From the NCBI GenBank assembly GCA_039934875.1, contig JBDTLH010000097.1:1-12726 (forward strand): a stretch of DNA of 12,726 bases, given 5' to 3'. The notes under the pieces were generated by a model. The model saw nothing but the letters and a program-made list of their open reading frames with translations. It was not told the origin of the DNA and ran no database searches. Positions 1 to 7,589 of this stretch are shown here, in pieces (the stretch's first letter is position 1; each line of letters opens with the position of its first letter). The position numbers were made by a program, and so were the translations under genes. The stretch comes from JBDTLH01 sp039934875 (GTDB taxonomy: Bacteria; Acidobacteriota; Terriglobia; Terriglobales; Acidobacteriaceae).

Positions 1-63
1 CCAGCGACCAGCAGCCAGCACTCCCCACTTGAATCCGCCGCCCATAAGCACTAAGCTGCTGCC
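1..63. other. Short region upstream of nadC
   Basis: No recognisable gene. In the nadC frame there is a TAA at 52-54, so the ATG at 64 is the earliest possible start of that gene. The open codons before that TAA could be the tail of an upstream gene cut by the window edge, but 17 codons are too few to recognise. No clear Shine-Dalgarno sequence or promoter is visible. Confidence 0.4.
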
Positions 64-981
64 ATGCAGACGCGCTCCCTGCGCTCCGGATACAACGTCG
101 ATTGGCACAGCCGCCGCATTACCACCCTGCTCGAAAACGCGTTGGCGGAAGACCGCGCCAACCACGACGTGACTACCATCGCCGCCATCGATCCTAACCT
201 CCGTGCCGCCGCCACCATCCTCGCCAAAGAGCCGTGCGTTCTCGCCGGTCTGGGCGCAGTCTCCCGCATCATCCACATCTACGAGGTCATGAATCCAGAC
301 GTCATCGGGCACGCCGAGATCACCAGCCATCCCGAGGTCTTCGATGGAGTGCGCCTGCACAGCCGCCAGGCAGTCGCCGTAATTCGCCATCAGGCGCGCG
401 CCATCCTCTCCTGCGAGCGGGTCATTCTCAACCTCTTGCAGCGCATGTGCGGCATTGCCACCGCAACCCGCGGCTTTGTGGATGCGGTCGCCGGCACCAA
501 AGCGCGTATTCTCGATACCCGCAAGACTGTCCCCGGACTGCGCCAGCTCGATAAATACGCGGTGCGCTGCGGCGGAGGCACCAACCACCGCCTCGACCTC
601 GCCGACGGAATCCTCATCAAGAACAACCACATAGACCTTGGCGGAGGCATCCCCGTCGTGCTGCCCAAAGCATTGGCGAACCGTTCGGGGGAGCAGCCCG
701 TGGAGATCGAGGTGCGTAACCAGCAGGAACTCGAGCAGGCGCTCGAATTCGGCGCCGAGGCGCTGCTGCTCGACAATATGACTCCGCAACAGGTGCGGGT
801 TTGCGTAGAGCGGGTCAGCCGCCATCCGACCCAGGTCCCGATTGAAGTCTCCGGCGGTATCACCCTCGAAAACGTCCGCGCCTACGCCGATGCCGGTCCT
901 GACTACATCTCCGTCGGCGCGCTAACTCACTCCGTGCGCGCCATAGACCTCTCCATGCGCATCACCCAGGGGCTTTACTGA
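64..981 (+). CDS. nadC: Nicotinate-nucleotide pyrophosphorylase (quinolinate phosphoribosyltransferase)
   Basis: The enzyme converts quinolinate and PRPP to nicotinate mononucleotide, CO2 and pyrophosphate in de novo NAD synthesis; it is cytoplasmic. The 305-residue length fits the family (about 280-300). Family motifs are present in order: SCERVILNLLQRMCGIAT (about residues 119-136), ILDTRKTVPGLR (about 149-160), KYAVRCGGGTNHR (about 164-176), LIKNNH (about 184-189), EVSGGI (about 261-266) and the C-terminal ISVGALTHS. The arginine and lysine residues in these blocks bind quinolinate and PRPP in characterised NadC proteins. An in-frame stop at 52-54 makes ATG 64 the first possible start; no strong ribosome binding site precedes it, so a start slightly downstream is possible. 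It ends tail-to-tail with the minus-strand FAD/Fe-S gene, overlapping it by seven bases. Confidence 0.95.
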   Translation: MQTRSLRSGYNVDWHSRRITTLLENALAEDRANHDVTTIAAIDPNLRAAATILAKEPCVLAGLGAVSRIIHIYEVMNPDVIGHAEITSHPEVFDGVRLHSRQAVAVIRHQARAILSCERVILNLLQRMCGIATATRGFVDAVAGTKARILDTRKTVPGLRQLDKYAVRCGGGTNHRLDLADGILIKNNHIDLGGGIPVVLPKALANRSGEQPVEIEVRNQQELEQALEFGAEALLLDNMTPQQVRVCVERVSRHPTQVPIEVSGGITLENVRAYADAGPDYISVGALTHSVRAIDLSMRITQGLY

Positions 982-3900
982 CGGTGGCGCCAAACCAACA
1001 ATCCCAAAGCCGCGATTCCAGCCAGCGCGCAGGCGCTCCGCAGCATTGACTTATGCCGTGCCGCCTGGGCGGCGCGCACTATCGCGTCTTCCGCTCGGCC
1101 GTCCGCCGAGATCTTCCGTCCTTTGCGCTCGCCAATCGCAATGCCAACCACCTGGGCCAGATGCAGGGCATGGCGATCGGTGGTCTGCGATATCTGCTCC
1201 CGGCAACTGAACCCGTCGGCAATAATCATGGCCTGCGCGGCGGACCCGCGCACCTTGGGCAATAGCACCCGTTCGCCACAAGCGATGCTCACGTCGTACT
1301 TGTCTTTTTCGAACCCGAAGGAACCCGCCATGCCGCAGCAACCTGAATCGAGCACTTCAAAGTCGAGCCCCAGCCGTTTCAGCACCGCCTCTTCATCCTC
1401 CATCTTCAGCACCGACTTGTGATGGCAGTGGCCCTGCACCACGGCTTTGCGATCCAGCTTCGGCAGCTCATAAGACCGCGCCTTTTGTTGCAGAAATTCG
1501 CTGAGCAGGAATGTGGATTGCGTTAGCCGCTTTCCATCTTCATCGTTGGGCAGCATGTTGGGCAATTCATCGCGGAAGACGGCGGCGCAGCTCGGCTCCA
1601 GCACCACCACCGGGACCCCCGCTTCCACCGGTTCGCGCACCAGGTCGAGCGTCTTGTGCAAATAGCTCTTGGCGCGGCCCAACATGCCGTAATCGTAAAG
1701 CGGTCGTCCGCAACAGACGTGCTGCCGCGGCACCCTCACGTGGTAGCCGGCGTCTTCGAGCACCTCGACCGCGGCTTGCGCCACCTCAGGATGGAAGTAG
1801 TTGTTAAAGGTGTCCGGCCACAAGATCACCGGCGGCTTGCCGTTCGATCCCTGCCGCCGTTCATGGTTGCGAAACCAATGCTGAAACGTCTCGGGCGCGA
1901 ACGACGGGACCTTGCGCTGTTGCGGCATTCCCGCTGCCTGCTTGGCGATTGCGCTCAGCCCCGGAAGCTGGGTCGCCAGGTTCACCACCCCCGGAGCTAG
2001 CGACGCCACCCGCGCCCACTGGTCCACCAGTCCAAATGCATACGCCTGCCGCGGACGCACTCTTCCTTCCCAGTAATGGGACAGAAACTCTGATTTATAG
2101 GTCGCCATGTCCACATTCACCGGGCAATCGCCTTTGCATCCCTTGCAGGAGAGGCATAGATCGAGCGCCTGCTTCACGCCCTCATTGCGCCACCCATCGG
2201 CGATGGCGTCGCCGCGCATCATCTCAAATAGCAGATGCGCGCGCCCCCGCGTGGTGTAAGACTCCTCTCGGGTCACCATGAAGCTGGGACACATCGTGCC
2301 TTCATTCAACCGACGGCACAGGCCCACGCCGAAGCAGCGCTCCGTCGCCGTTGCAAAACTCCCATGATCTTCCGGAAATTGAAAATGAGTGTGTACCTCA
2401 TGCGGGTGATAGTCCGTGCCCAGGCGCAGATTGCTATCCAGCGGATAGGGGTCAACGACTTTGCCGGGATTCATCTTCCATTCGGGGTCCCAGATCGCTT
2501 TGAATTCGCGGAACGCCCCGACCAATTCAGGCCCATACATCTTAGGCAATAGTTCGCCCTTCGCTTGCCCATCGCCGTGCTCGCCCGAAAGCGAGCCGCC
2601 GTAGCTGACGACCAGATCGGACGCGTCCTCCATGAACGCGCGATAATTGCGAATTCCCTCCGCCGTCTTCAGGTCAAAGGTGATGCGGGTATGGACGCAG
2701 CCATCGCCGAAGTGGCCATAGATAGTGAATTTATATCCGTGCTTTTCAGTAACTTTATAGAAGTCGCGCAGATAAGGGCCGAGCTTCGCGGGATCGACGG
2801 CGGCGTCTTCCCACGAGGGCCACGCGTCCTCGTCATTGGGAACACGGCTGGCGCCCACCCCGCCCTCACGGATGTGCCACACCAGTTGCTGCTCTTCGTG
2901 GTCGGTGAGCAACTTCATGTCTTGATGTTTGCCCATGCCCTTGATCTTGCTCATCGCCTTCCGCGCCTGCTCCTGGGCCGCTTCGCCAGAGTCCGCGCCG
3001 AACTCAACCAGCAGCCACGAATCGCCTTTGGGCAACAGCTTGGTTCCGGGGAGATATTTCCCTTTCTTGTGCATGTTCTCAATCACATGCTTCTGGAAAC
3101 ATTCGAGTCCGATCGGTGCAAAGCTGCGCAACTCGGCGGTCTGGTCGGCCGCGGTGAAGATATCCGGATAGGCGATCACCAGCAGCACGCGCTTTTGCGG
3201 GCTGTGCACCAGGTTCATGACCGCGTTCAGAATAATCACGCAGGTACTCTCGGTCCCAACCAGCGCGCGCGCCACATTGAAGCCCTTCTCCGGCAGTAGC
3301 TCGTCAAGGTTATAGCCGGAGACCCGGCGCGGGATCTTAGGAAATTTCTCCCGCACCAGCGTCGCATAGCGGTCCCGCAGGTCCTTCAGTTTGGAGTAGA
3401 TTTCCCCGCGTCGTCCACCGCCACGAATGATCTGCTCCAACTCCGCTTCGCTGGTGGCGCCCACCTTCATGCGCTCTCCGTCGTAGGTCAGGATGTCGAG
3501 TTCGTGGGTATTGTCCACCGTGCGCCCCGCCATTACCGAATGGACGCCGCAGGAGTTATTGCCCAGCATGCCTCCCAGCGTGCAGTAGCGGTGAGTGGCG
3601 GGATCGGGGCCGAAGGTGAGTTGATATTTCTCCGCGGCATCGCGCAGCTGATCATTGATAATGCCCGGTTCCACCGTGGCAAGTTTGTTTTCCGCATCCA
3701 GATGCAACAGCCGATTGACGTGCTTGGAAAAGTCAATCACCACAGCGAGATTGCAGGTCTGTCCAGCGAGACTGGTTCCGCAACCGCGTCCCAAAATCGG
3801 CACTCCGCGTTTGTGGCAGGCCGCTACGGTTGCGATCACGTCCTCCACATCGCGGGGGATGACCACTCCAATCGGCACCTGACGGTAGATGGAGAGGTCG

Positions 3901-4064
3901 GTGGCGTAGAGCGCGCGGCTGGCGGTATCGAAGCGCACCTCGCCCCTTACCGTGCGTTCGAGTTCATCCAGCAGTCCTTCGTTTTCGCCGTGCGCATCGA
4001 AACGCATGGTGGGTGATGGCGATGAGGGTAGATTGACCAGTACATTATTTCTTTGCGTCGCCAT
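975..4064 (-). CDS. FAD-linked oxidase / Fe-S oxidoreductase (D-lactate or D-2-hydroxyglutarate dehydrogenase class)
   Basis: A 1029-residue fusion of a PCMH-type FAD-binding domain, an FAD-oxidase C-terminal domain, a ferredoxin-like region and CCG-type Fe-S repeats, as in the YdiJ/Dld-like family. Visible motifs: GRGCGTSLAGQ (about 92-102), HRYCTLGGMLGNNSCG (about 158-173), YGHFGDGCVH (about 449-458), GEHGDGQAKGELLPKMYG (about 494-511) and NPGKVVDP (about 532-539). Cluster cysteines follow at about 577, 583 and 592, then CLSCKGCKGDCP at about 637-648. Later come CCG motifs at about 784 and 909. Such enzymes oxidise 2-hydroxy acids and pass electrons through Fe-S centres. The last ~18 residues before WRHRQ form one hydrophobic helix, a likely membrane anchor. 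The start at 4064 is chosen over an upstream ATG at 4145 because AGAAAGG lies just upstream and conserved sequence begins later. It overlaps the end of the PoxB-like gene by 20 bases, so the two are probably translationally coupled. The substrate is inferred, not shown. Confidence 0.9.
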   Translation of the reverse strand: MATQRNNVLVNLPSSPSPTMRFDAHGENEGLLDELERTVRGEVRFDTASRALYATDLSIYRQVPIGVVIPRDVEDVIATVAACHKRGVPILGRGCGTSLAGQTCNLAVVIDFSKHVNRLLHLDAENKLATVEPGIINDQLRDAAEKYQLTFGPDPATHRYCTLGGMLGNNSCGVHSVMAGRTVDNTHELDILTYDGERMKVGATSEAELEQIIRGGGRRGEIYSKLKDLRDRYATLVREKFPKIPRRVSGYNLDELLPEKGFNVARALVGTESTCVIILNAVMNLVHSPQKRVLLVIAYPDIFTAADQTAELRSFAPIGLECFQKHVIENMHKKGKYLPGTKLLPKGDSWLLVEFGADSGEAAQEQARKAMSKIKGMGKHQDMKLLTDHEEQQLVWHIREGGVGASRVPNDEDAWPSWEDAAVDPAKLGPYLRDFYKVTEKHGYKFTIYGHFGDGCVHTRITFDLKTAEGIRNYRAFMEDASDLVVSYGGSLSGEHGDGQAKGELLPKMYGPELVGAFREFKAIWDPEWKMNPGKVVDPYPLDSNLRLGTDYHPHEVHTHFQFPEDHGSFATATERCFGVGLCRRLNEGTMCPSFMVTREESYTTRGRAHLLFEMMRGDAIADGWRNEGVKQALDLCLSCKGCKGDCPVNVDMATYKSEFLSHYWEGRVRPRQAYAFGLVDQWARVASLAPGVVNLATQLPGLSAIAKQAAGMPQQRKVPSFAPETFQHWFRNHERRQGSNGKPPVILWPDTFNNYFHPEVAQAAVEVLEDAGYHVRVPRQHVCCGRPLYDYGMLGRAKSYLHKTLDLVREPVEAGVPVVVLEPSCAAVFRDELPNMLPNDEDGKRLTQSTFLLSEFLQQKARSYELPKLDRKAVVQGHCHHKSVLKMEDEEAVLKRLGLDFEVLDSGCCGMAGSFGFEKDKYDVSIACGERVLLPKVRGSAAQAMIIADGFSCREQISQTTDRHALHLAQVVGIAIGERKGRKISADGRAEDAIVRAAQAARHKSMLRSACALAGIAALGLLVWRHRQ

Positions 4065-5877
4065 CGCGGCCTTTCTTCTCTTCGTGTTTGATGTCCGCCA
4101 CTCGGCCCACCACCCCAAACGGGCTCGCCTGAAACGTGGATTCATCCAGCATGTCGCGCCCTATGGTCAGCGCAATGCGCCGGGTGTTTTTCTCGCCGCG
4201 CGCCAGCGCCTCCGCGAGATGCTTGGTCTGCTCTTTGGTAATGAGCGGCGGTTCCGGAGGTTCGTTGGGATCCACCACCGCCTCGATCACCACCGGCCCC
4301 TTCATTGCCAGCGCCTCTTTCAGTTGCTCTTTGCAGCTCGCCGGGTCCTCGATGCGCACCGCCGTCGCGCCGCATCCTTCGGCGACTTTGCAAAAATCTA
4401 TGGGATACAAATCCACTCCATACTCTGGGTTGCCGAGATAGACCATCTGCTCCCACTTGATGAGGCCAAGAGTGTTGTTCTTCATCACGATCAGCTTCAC
4501 CGGAAGATTATGTTGTGCCAGCGTAGCCAGGTCGCCCATCATCATGCTCAGAGATCCATCGCCGGTGAACGCCACCACCTGCCGGTTCGGATAGGCTACC
4601 TGCGCTCCAATCGCATAAGGCAGGCCCGCCGCCATGCTGCACAAAGTTCCGCTGAAAGAGAAGCGCTGCTGCTTGCGCAGCTTCATGCGCCCGATCCATG
4701 TGGTCACAGTGCCCGAATCGCCGGTGACGATCGCATCGTCGGCCAGCACTTCACTCAATGCCCAGGTCACCGCCTGCGGGGCCATTGGCTTGGCTTTGCG
4801 GGTGCCGCGCTCTTCCATCAGCGCCCACCACTCTTTCATCCCCTTCTGCGCGGTTTCGAGAAATGCCTTGCTGGGATTCGGTGCCAGCAGCGGCAGCCAA
4901 TTGCGCAGCGTCGCCGCCGCATCTCCCGCCAATCCGGTATTCACTGGATAGCGCAGCCCGATCCGCTCCGGACGATCATCGATCTGCACCGCCACCGCCT
5001 CCCCGGGTTTTGGATAGAATTCGATATAAGGAAACGAGCTGCCCACGATAATCAGAGCGTCACAGCTCTTCATCGCCTCCGATGACGGCCGCGTGCCCAC
5101 CACGCCAATCCCGCCCGTCGCATACTCGCTGTCGTCCGGCACGCACTCTTTGCCCAGCATGGCCTTGATGATGGGAGCATTCAGCTTCTCCGCCAATTGC
5201 AACAACTCCGCCCGCGCTCCCCGCGCCCCCGCGCCCGCCAGGATCACGATTTTCTGCTTGCCTTTAAGCAACGCCGCCGCTTGCTCCATCAACTCGCGCT
5301 CCGGCACCCGCACCGGCATGTGAAAGGCCTGCGACGTATGGCCCGCGAGGTTGCGATGCGAACGTTTTTCCTCGGACATCTCCGCCACCTGCAGATCAAT
5401 CGGCAGGCAAAGGTGCGTCGGCCCGCGCTGGCTCAACGCCGTGCGGCATGCCATCTCCACGATGTTCTCGACATGCGCGGGGCCCATCAATCGCTGGTTA
5501 TAGAGCGCCACGTCGTTATAGAGATAGTCCTGGTTCATGTCCTGCAGGTAATTGGTGCCGATCAGATCGTGGTAGGTCATGCCCGTAATGGCAATCACCG
5601 GCGCCTGGTCCATCTTGGCGTCGTAAAGCCCATTCAGCATGTGGATCGCTCCCGGCGCCGCCGTCGCGAAGCATGCCGCCAGCTTTCCCGTGAACTTCGC
5701 ATAGCCTGTGGCCGCCATCGCCGCCGCCTCTTCATGGCGCATATGCAAGTAGCGGATATCGTCCTGGCGCTTGCGCAATGCCTCTACGAACCCGTTAATG
5801 CCGTCTCCCGGCAGTCCGAATACAGCTTCCACCCCCCAATCAATCAGTCCCTGGACAATAGCGTCCGAAGCAGTCAT
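4045..5877 (-). CDS. Thiamine-diphosphate enzyme, pyruvate oxidase (PoxB/YdaP) type
   Basis: A 610-residue member of the ThDP-dependent decarboxylase/oxidase superfamily with the N-terminal pyrimidine-binding, central, and C-terminal pyrophosphate-binding domains. The catalytic glutamate lies in RHEEAAAMAATGYAK (about Glu49). The ThDP/Mg motif starts at GDG (about 439-441) and closes at NN (about 467-468). The sequence after it (NTLGLIKWEQ, NPEYGVDL) and the C-terminal EKNT block resemble Bacillus YdaP and E. coli PoxB. Such enzymes oxidatively decarboxylate pyruvate to acetate and CO2, donating electrons to quinone or oxygen. An acetolactate-synthase-like activity cannot be excluded. The start at 5877 is chosen because GGAAAGG lies nine bases upstream; an in-frame ATG at 5925 would add 16 arginine-rich residues that span this site. 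The last ~12 residues are lysine/aspartate rich. It is the first gene of an operon with the FAD/Fe-S oxidoreductase, which suggests a hydroxy-acid to pyruvate to acetate route. Confidence 0.88.
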   Translation of the reverse strand: MTASDAIVQGLIDWGVEAVFGLPGDGINGFVEALRKRQDDIRYLHMRHEEAAAMAATGYAKFTGKLAACFATAAPGAIHMLNGLYDAKMDQAPVIAITGMTYHDLIGTNYLQDMNQDYLYNDVALYNQRLMGPAHVENIVEMACRTALSQRGPTHLCLPIDLQVAEMSEEKRSHRNLAGHTSQAFHMPVRVPERELMEQAAALLKGKQKIVILAGAGARGARAELLQLAEKLNAPIIKAMLGKECVPDDSEYATGGIGVVGTRPSSEAMKSCDALIIVGSSFPYIEFYPKPGEAVAVQIDDRPERIGLRYPVNTGLAGDAAATLRNWLPLLAPNPSKAFLETAQKGMKEWWALMEERGTRKAKPMAPQAVTWALSEVLADDAIVTGDSGTVTTWIGRMKLRKQQRFSFSGTLCSMAAGLPYAIGAQVAYPNRQVVAFTGDGSLSMMMGDLATLAQHNLPVKLIVMKNNTLGLIKWEQMVYLGNPEYGVDLYPIDFCKVAEGCGATAVRIEDPASCKEQLKEALAMKGPVVIEAVVDPNEPPEPPLITKEQTKHLAEALARGEKNTRRIALTIGRDMLDESTFQASPFGVVGRVADIKHEEKKGRDGDAKK

Positions 5878-6207
5878 AAATGCACGCCTTTCCGCGCGGC
5901 TCCGGACATGGCAAACAGAGCGCAACTAGCGTTCTAATTGGATTAAGACCAGGATGTTCTGACCGGAAGCGCCCACATGTAGGAATGATTCGAGCTTGGC
6001 AAGCGCGGTTTCCTCGTCGCGCGAAAAGATTGGCGATTGATAGCAGTTCACTTTCGGCGCCCCATTCTGTGCGCGGCAATTGGGAGTGGCCCCTGAGAAC
6101 AGTTATTAGGAAATCCTTAACGCGGTTGATAAAATCGAACCAGGGAAGCACATCAGACCGGGCAAAGCTGAAAGCGTTTACGGTCGCCGAATGTTGTCGC
6201 TGTTGCT
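5878..6207. other. Divergent intergenic spacer between poxB-like gene and dusB
   Basis: This 330-base stretch lies between two divergently transcribed genes and must hold both promoters. I see no convincing coding region. On the minus strand TTGCCA (at about 5998-6003) is the only -35-like hexamer I noticed facing the poxB-like gene, and its -10 is poor. A weak inverted repeat, GGTTGAT then ATCGAACC, sits at 6124-6141 on the dusB side, with a bulge. No riboswitch or tRNA is recognisable. Confidence 0.4.
5887..5893 (-). promoter_or_regulatory. Ribosome binding site deciding the PoxB-like start
   Basis: On the minus strand GGAAAGG stands nine bases before the ATG at 5877. The longer reading from 5925 has no comparable site and would translate through this one. 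This supports the 610-residue protein. Confidence 0.6.
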
Positions 6208-7410
6208 ATGCGTAAAACCTGGGACAATCCGATTGAGCACGCCATGCCCGAAGCGGTGCGCGTGCCCGCTGAGATGACGATCGCCGGTGTGCGCATCGCA
6301 CCGGCGACTGTGCTCGCCCCCATGGCGGGCGTTACCGACACCGTCTTCCGCCGTTTTATTCGCAATGCCAGCGTGTTTTCGAGCGCGTCACGGGCCACGG
6401 GTCACGAGCGGAAGCCGGACTTTGGTGAACAGGTGGGGTCCTCGCTTTCCAACCAGCAATCCGGTTGCGGACTCATCATGACCGAGTTCACCTCCGCCGA
6501 CGGCATCGCCCGCATGCGCGAGGCCAAGCGCAAGCGCTATCTTGGATTCTATGAAGACGAGCATCCCATCTCCGCCCAGTTGTTCGGCTCCGATCCGGTG
6601 ACCATGGCGGAGGCGGCGCGAGTGGTCGAGGATTCCGGCTTCGATCTGGTGGACCTGAATCTCGGATGTCCCGCGAAGCAGGTCTGCAAATCGAATGGCG
6701 GATCGGGGCTGCTGCGCGATCTGCCGCACATCCGGCGTTTGTTTGAGGCGGTCCGCTCGGCGGTAAAGATCCCCTTCACGGTAAAGTTCCGCCTGGGCTG
6801 GAACGATAACCAGATCGTCTGTGTGGAGCTGGCGCGCATGGCCGAAGAATGTGGCCTCAACGCGGTGGCGCTGCATGCGCGCACCCGCGAGCAGGGCTAT
6901 TCCGGACAGGCACGCTGGGAATGGATCGCCGCCATCAAAGCCGCGGTCACGGTGCCGGTGATCGGCAATGGCGATATCCGCACCCCCGAAGACGCCTGCG
7001 CCATGATCGCCGAAACCCAATGCGATGCCGTGATGATCGGCCGCTCCGCCCCAGTCAATCCCTGGATCTTCCGCCAGATCGCCCAATACGACGCCACCGG
7101 CAGCTACGAGCAGCCCACCGACATCGACCGCTATCACATGATCCGCACCTATTTCGCCATGCTGGTGCAGGAAGAGGTGGAGGGCGCAATCGGCAAGATG
7201 AAACAGTTCGCCACCCAGTTCACCCACGGCATTACCGGGGGCGCCGCTCTGCGCAAGACCATCTACGAGGCCAAGCAGCCGGAGGTGATCCTGGACGCGG
7301 TGGATGAGTTTTTTGCAGGGCGGATGCAACATGGAGATCAGCAAACTTATTATCCTGTTGCACAAAATGAAATTCCCAAGCTTGCGACGCTCGATGTATG
7401 CGGAGGCTAG
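6208..7410 (+). CDS. dusB: tRNA-dihydrouridine synthase, DusB type, with an N-terminal insertion
   Basis: An FMN-dependent enzyme that reduces uridine to dihydrouridine in tRNA using NADPH. The TIM-barrel core is clear: APMAGVTDTVFRRF (about 37-50), GCGLIMTEF (about 86-94), ISAQLFGSDP (about 121-130) and DLNLGCPAKQVCKSNGGSGLL (about 149-169, read here as two adjoining blocks, DLNLGCPAK and QVCKSNGGSGLL). The catalytic cysteine is the one in NLGCP (about 154). TVKFRLGW (about 191-198), LHARTREQGYSG (about 222-233), VIGNGDI (about 251-257) and MIGRSAPVNPWIF (about 276-288) follow. The protein is 400 residues against about 320-350 for the family. Part of the excess is a stretch of about 31 residues (54-85) between FRRFIRN and GCGLIM that E. 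coli DusB lacks. The start is uncertain: ATGs at 6208, 6244 and 6274 are all in frame and none has a strong ribosome binding site; the core would begin shortly after 6274. The C-terminal ~28 residues look non-conserved. Confidence 0.93.
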   Translation: MRKTWDNPIEHAMPEAVRVPAEMTIAGVRIAPATVLAPMAGVTDTVFRRFIRNASVFSSASRATGHERKPDFGEQVGSSLSNQQSGCGLIMTEFTSADGIARMREAKRKRYLGFYEDEHPISAQLFGSDPVTMAEAARVVEDSGFDLVDLNLGCPAKQVCKSNGGSGLLRDLPHIRRLFEAVRSAVKIPFTVKFRLGWNDNQIVCVELARMAEECGLNAVALHARTREQGYSGQARWEWIAAIKAAVTVPVIGNGDIRTPEDACAMIAETQCDAVMIGRSAPVNPWIFRQIAQYDATGSYEQPTDIDRYHMIRTYFAMLVQEEVEGAIGKMKQFATQFTHGITGGAALRKTIYEAKQPEVILDAVDEFFAGRMQHGDQQTYYPVAQNEIPKLATLDVCGG

Positions 7411-7495
7411 TCTAGAATCCGGCTAACCCAAGTTGCACTGTGCTTCGCTAACTGCTAATCATTCCTGAGTTTTCCACAGAAAGTTACCGGATCTG
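7411..7495. other. Intergenic sequence after dusB
   Basis: AT-richer than the flanking genes. No strong terminator hairpin for dusB is visible. A single DnaA-box-like TTTTCCACA occurs at 7470-7478, but alone it carries little weight. Confidence 0.3.
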
Positions 7496-7524
7496 TTGAA
7501 AACATACGGGTAAAGGCGTAGTAT
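7496..7524 (+). promoter_or_regulatory. Sigma70-type promoter facing the three-way-junction element
   Basis: TTGAAA (7496-7501) and TAGTAT (7519-7524) are separated by exactly 17 bases, and the sequence between -10 and start is AT-rich. The expected start, six or seven bases after the -10, falls at 7530-7531, the first base of the branched hairpin described at 7531-7582. No plus-strand protein-coding region follows, so the promoter would make a short structured transcript or an antisense RNA to the 3' end of the DUF3800 gene. Direct evidence is sequence match only. Confidence 0.5.
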
Positions 7525-7525
7525 T

Positions 7526-7582
7526 AAAAACGCCGGGAGTGCGTCAAGCTCCTGCACGCTGAGACTGAGGTCTCACCCGGCG
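7526..7582 (-). terminator. Branched (three-way-junction) intrinsic terminator of the DUF3800 gene; possible small RNA on the other strand
   Basis: A closing stem CGCCGGG (7531-7537) with CCCGGCG (7576-7582) is perfect over 7 bp. Inside it are two hairpins: GTGC (7539-7542) with GCAC (7554-7557), and TGAGAC (7560-7565) with GTCTCA (7570-7575) around a four-base loop. Only one base (7538) and two bases (7558-7559) join the stems, and the third junction has none. On the minus strand the element starts eight bases after the DUF3800 stop (7590) and is followed at once by TTTTT (7530-7526), as in an intrinsic terminator. On the plus strand it is followed by TCCTCTTTT, a poorer U-tract, and is preceded by a good promoter. 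The branched form is unusual for a simple terminator. Confidence 0.65.
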
Positions 7583-7589
7583 TCCTCTT

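Noticed and set aside
2565..3299. Long plus-strand frame (244 residues) opposite the FAD/Fe-S gene, and similar long antisense frames at 3952-5085 and 6388-7365
   Set aside because: They are mirror frames of strongly conserved genes in GC-rich sequence, with no family motifs.
5840..6215. Open frames in the poxB-dusB spacer on both strands
   Set aside because: They have no recognisable motifs or ribosome binding sites, and the minus-strand one runs into the PoxB-like gene in another frame.
7470..7478. DnaA box (TTTTCCACA)
   Set aside because: A single box one mismatch from consensus, with no cluster, no AT-rich unwinding region and no replication gene nearby.
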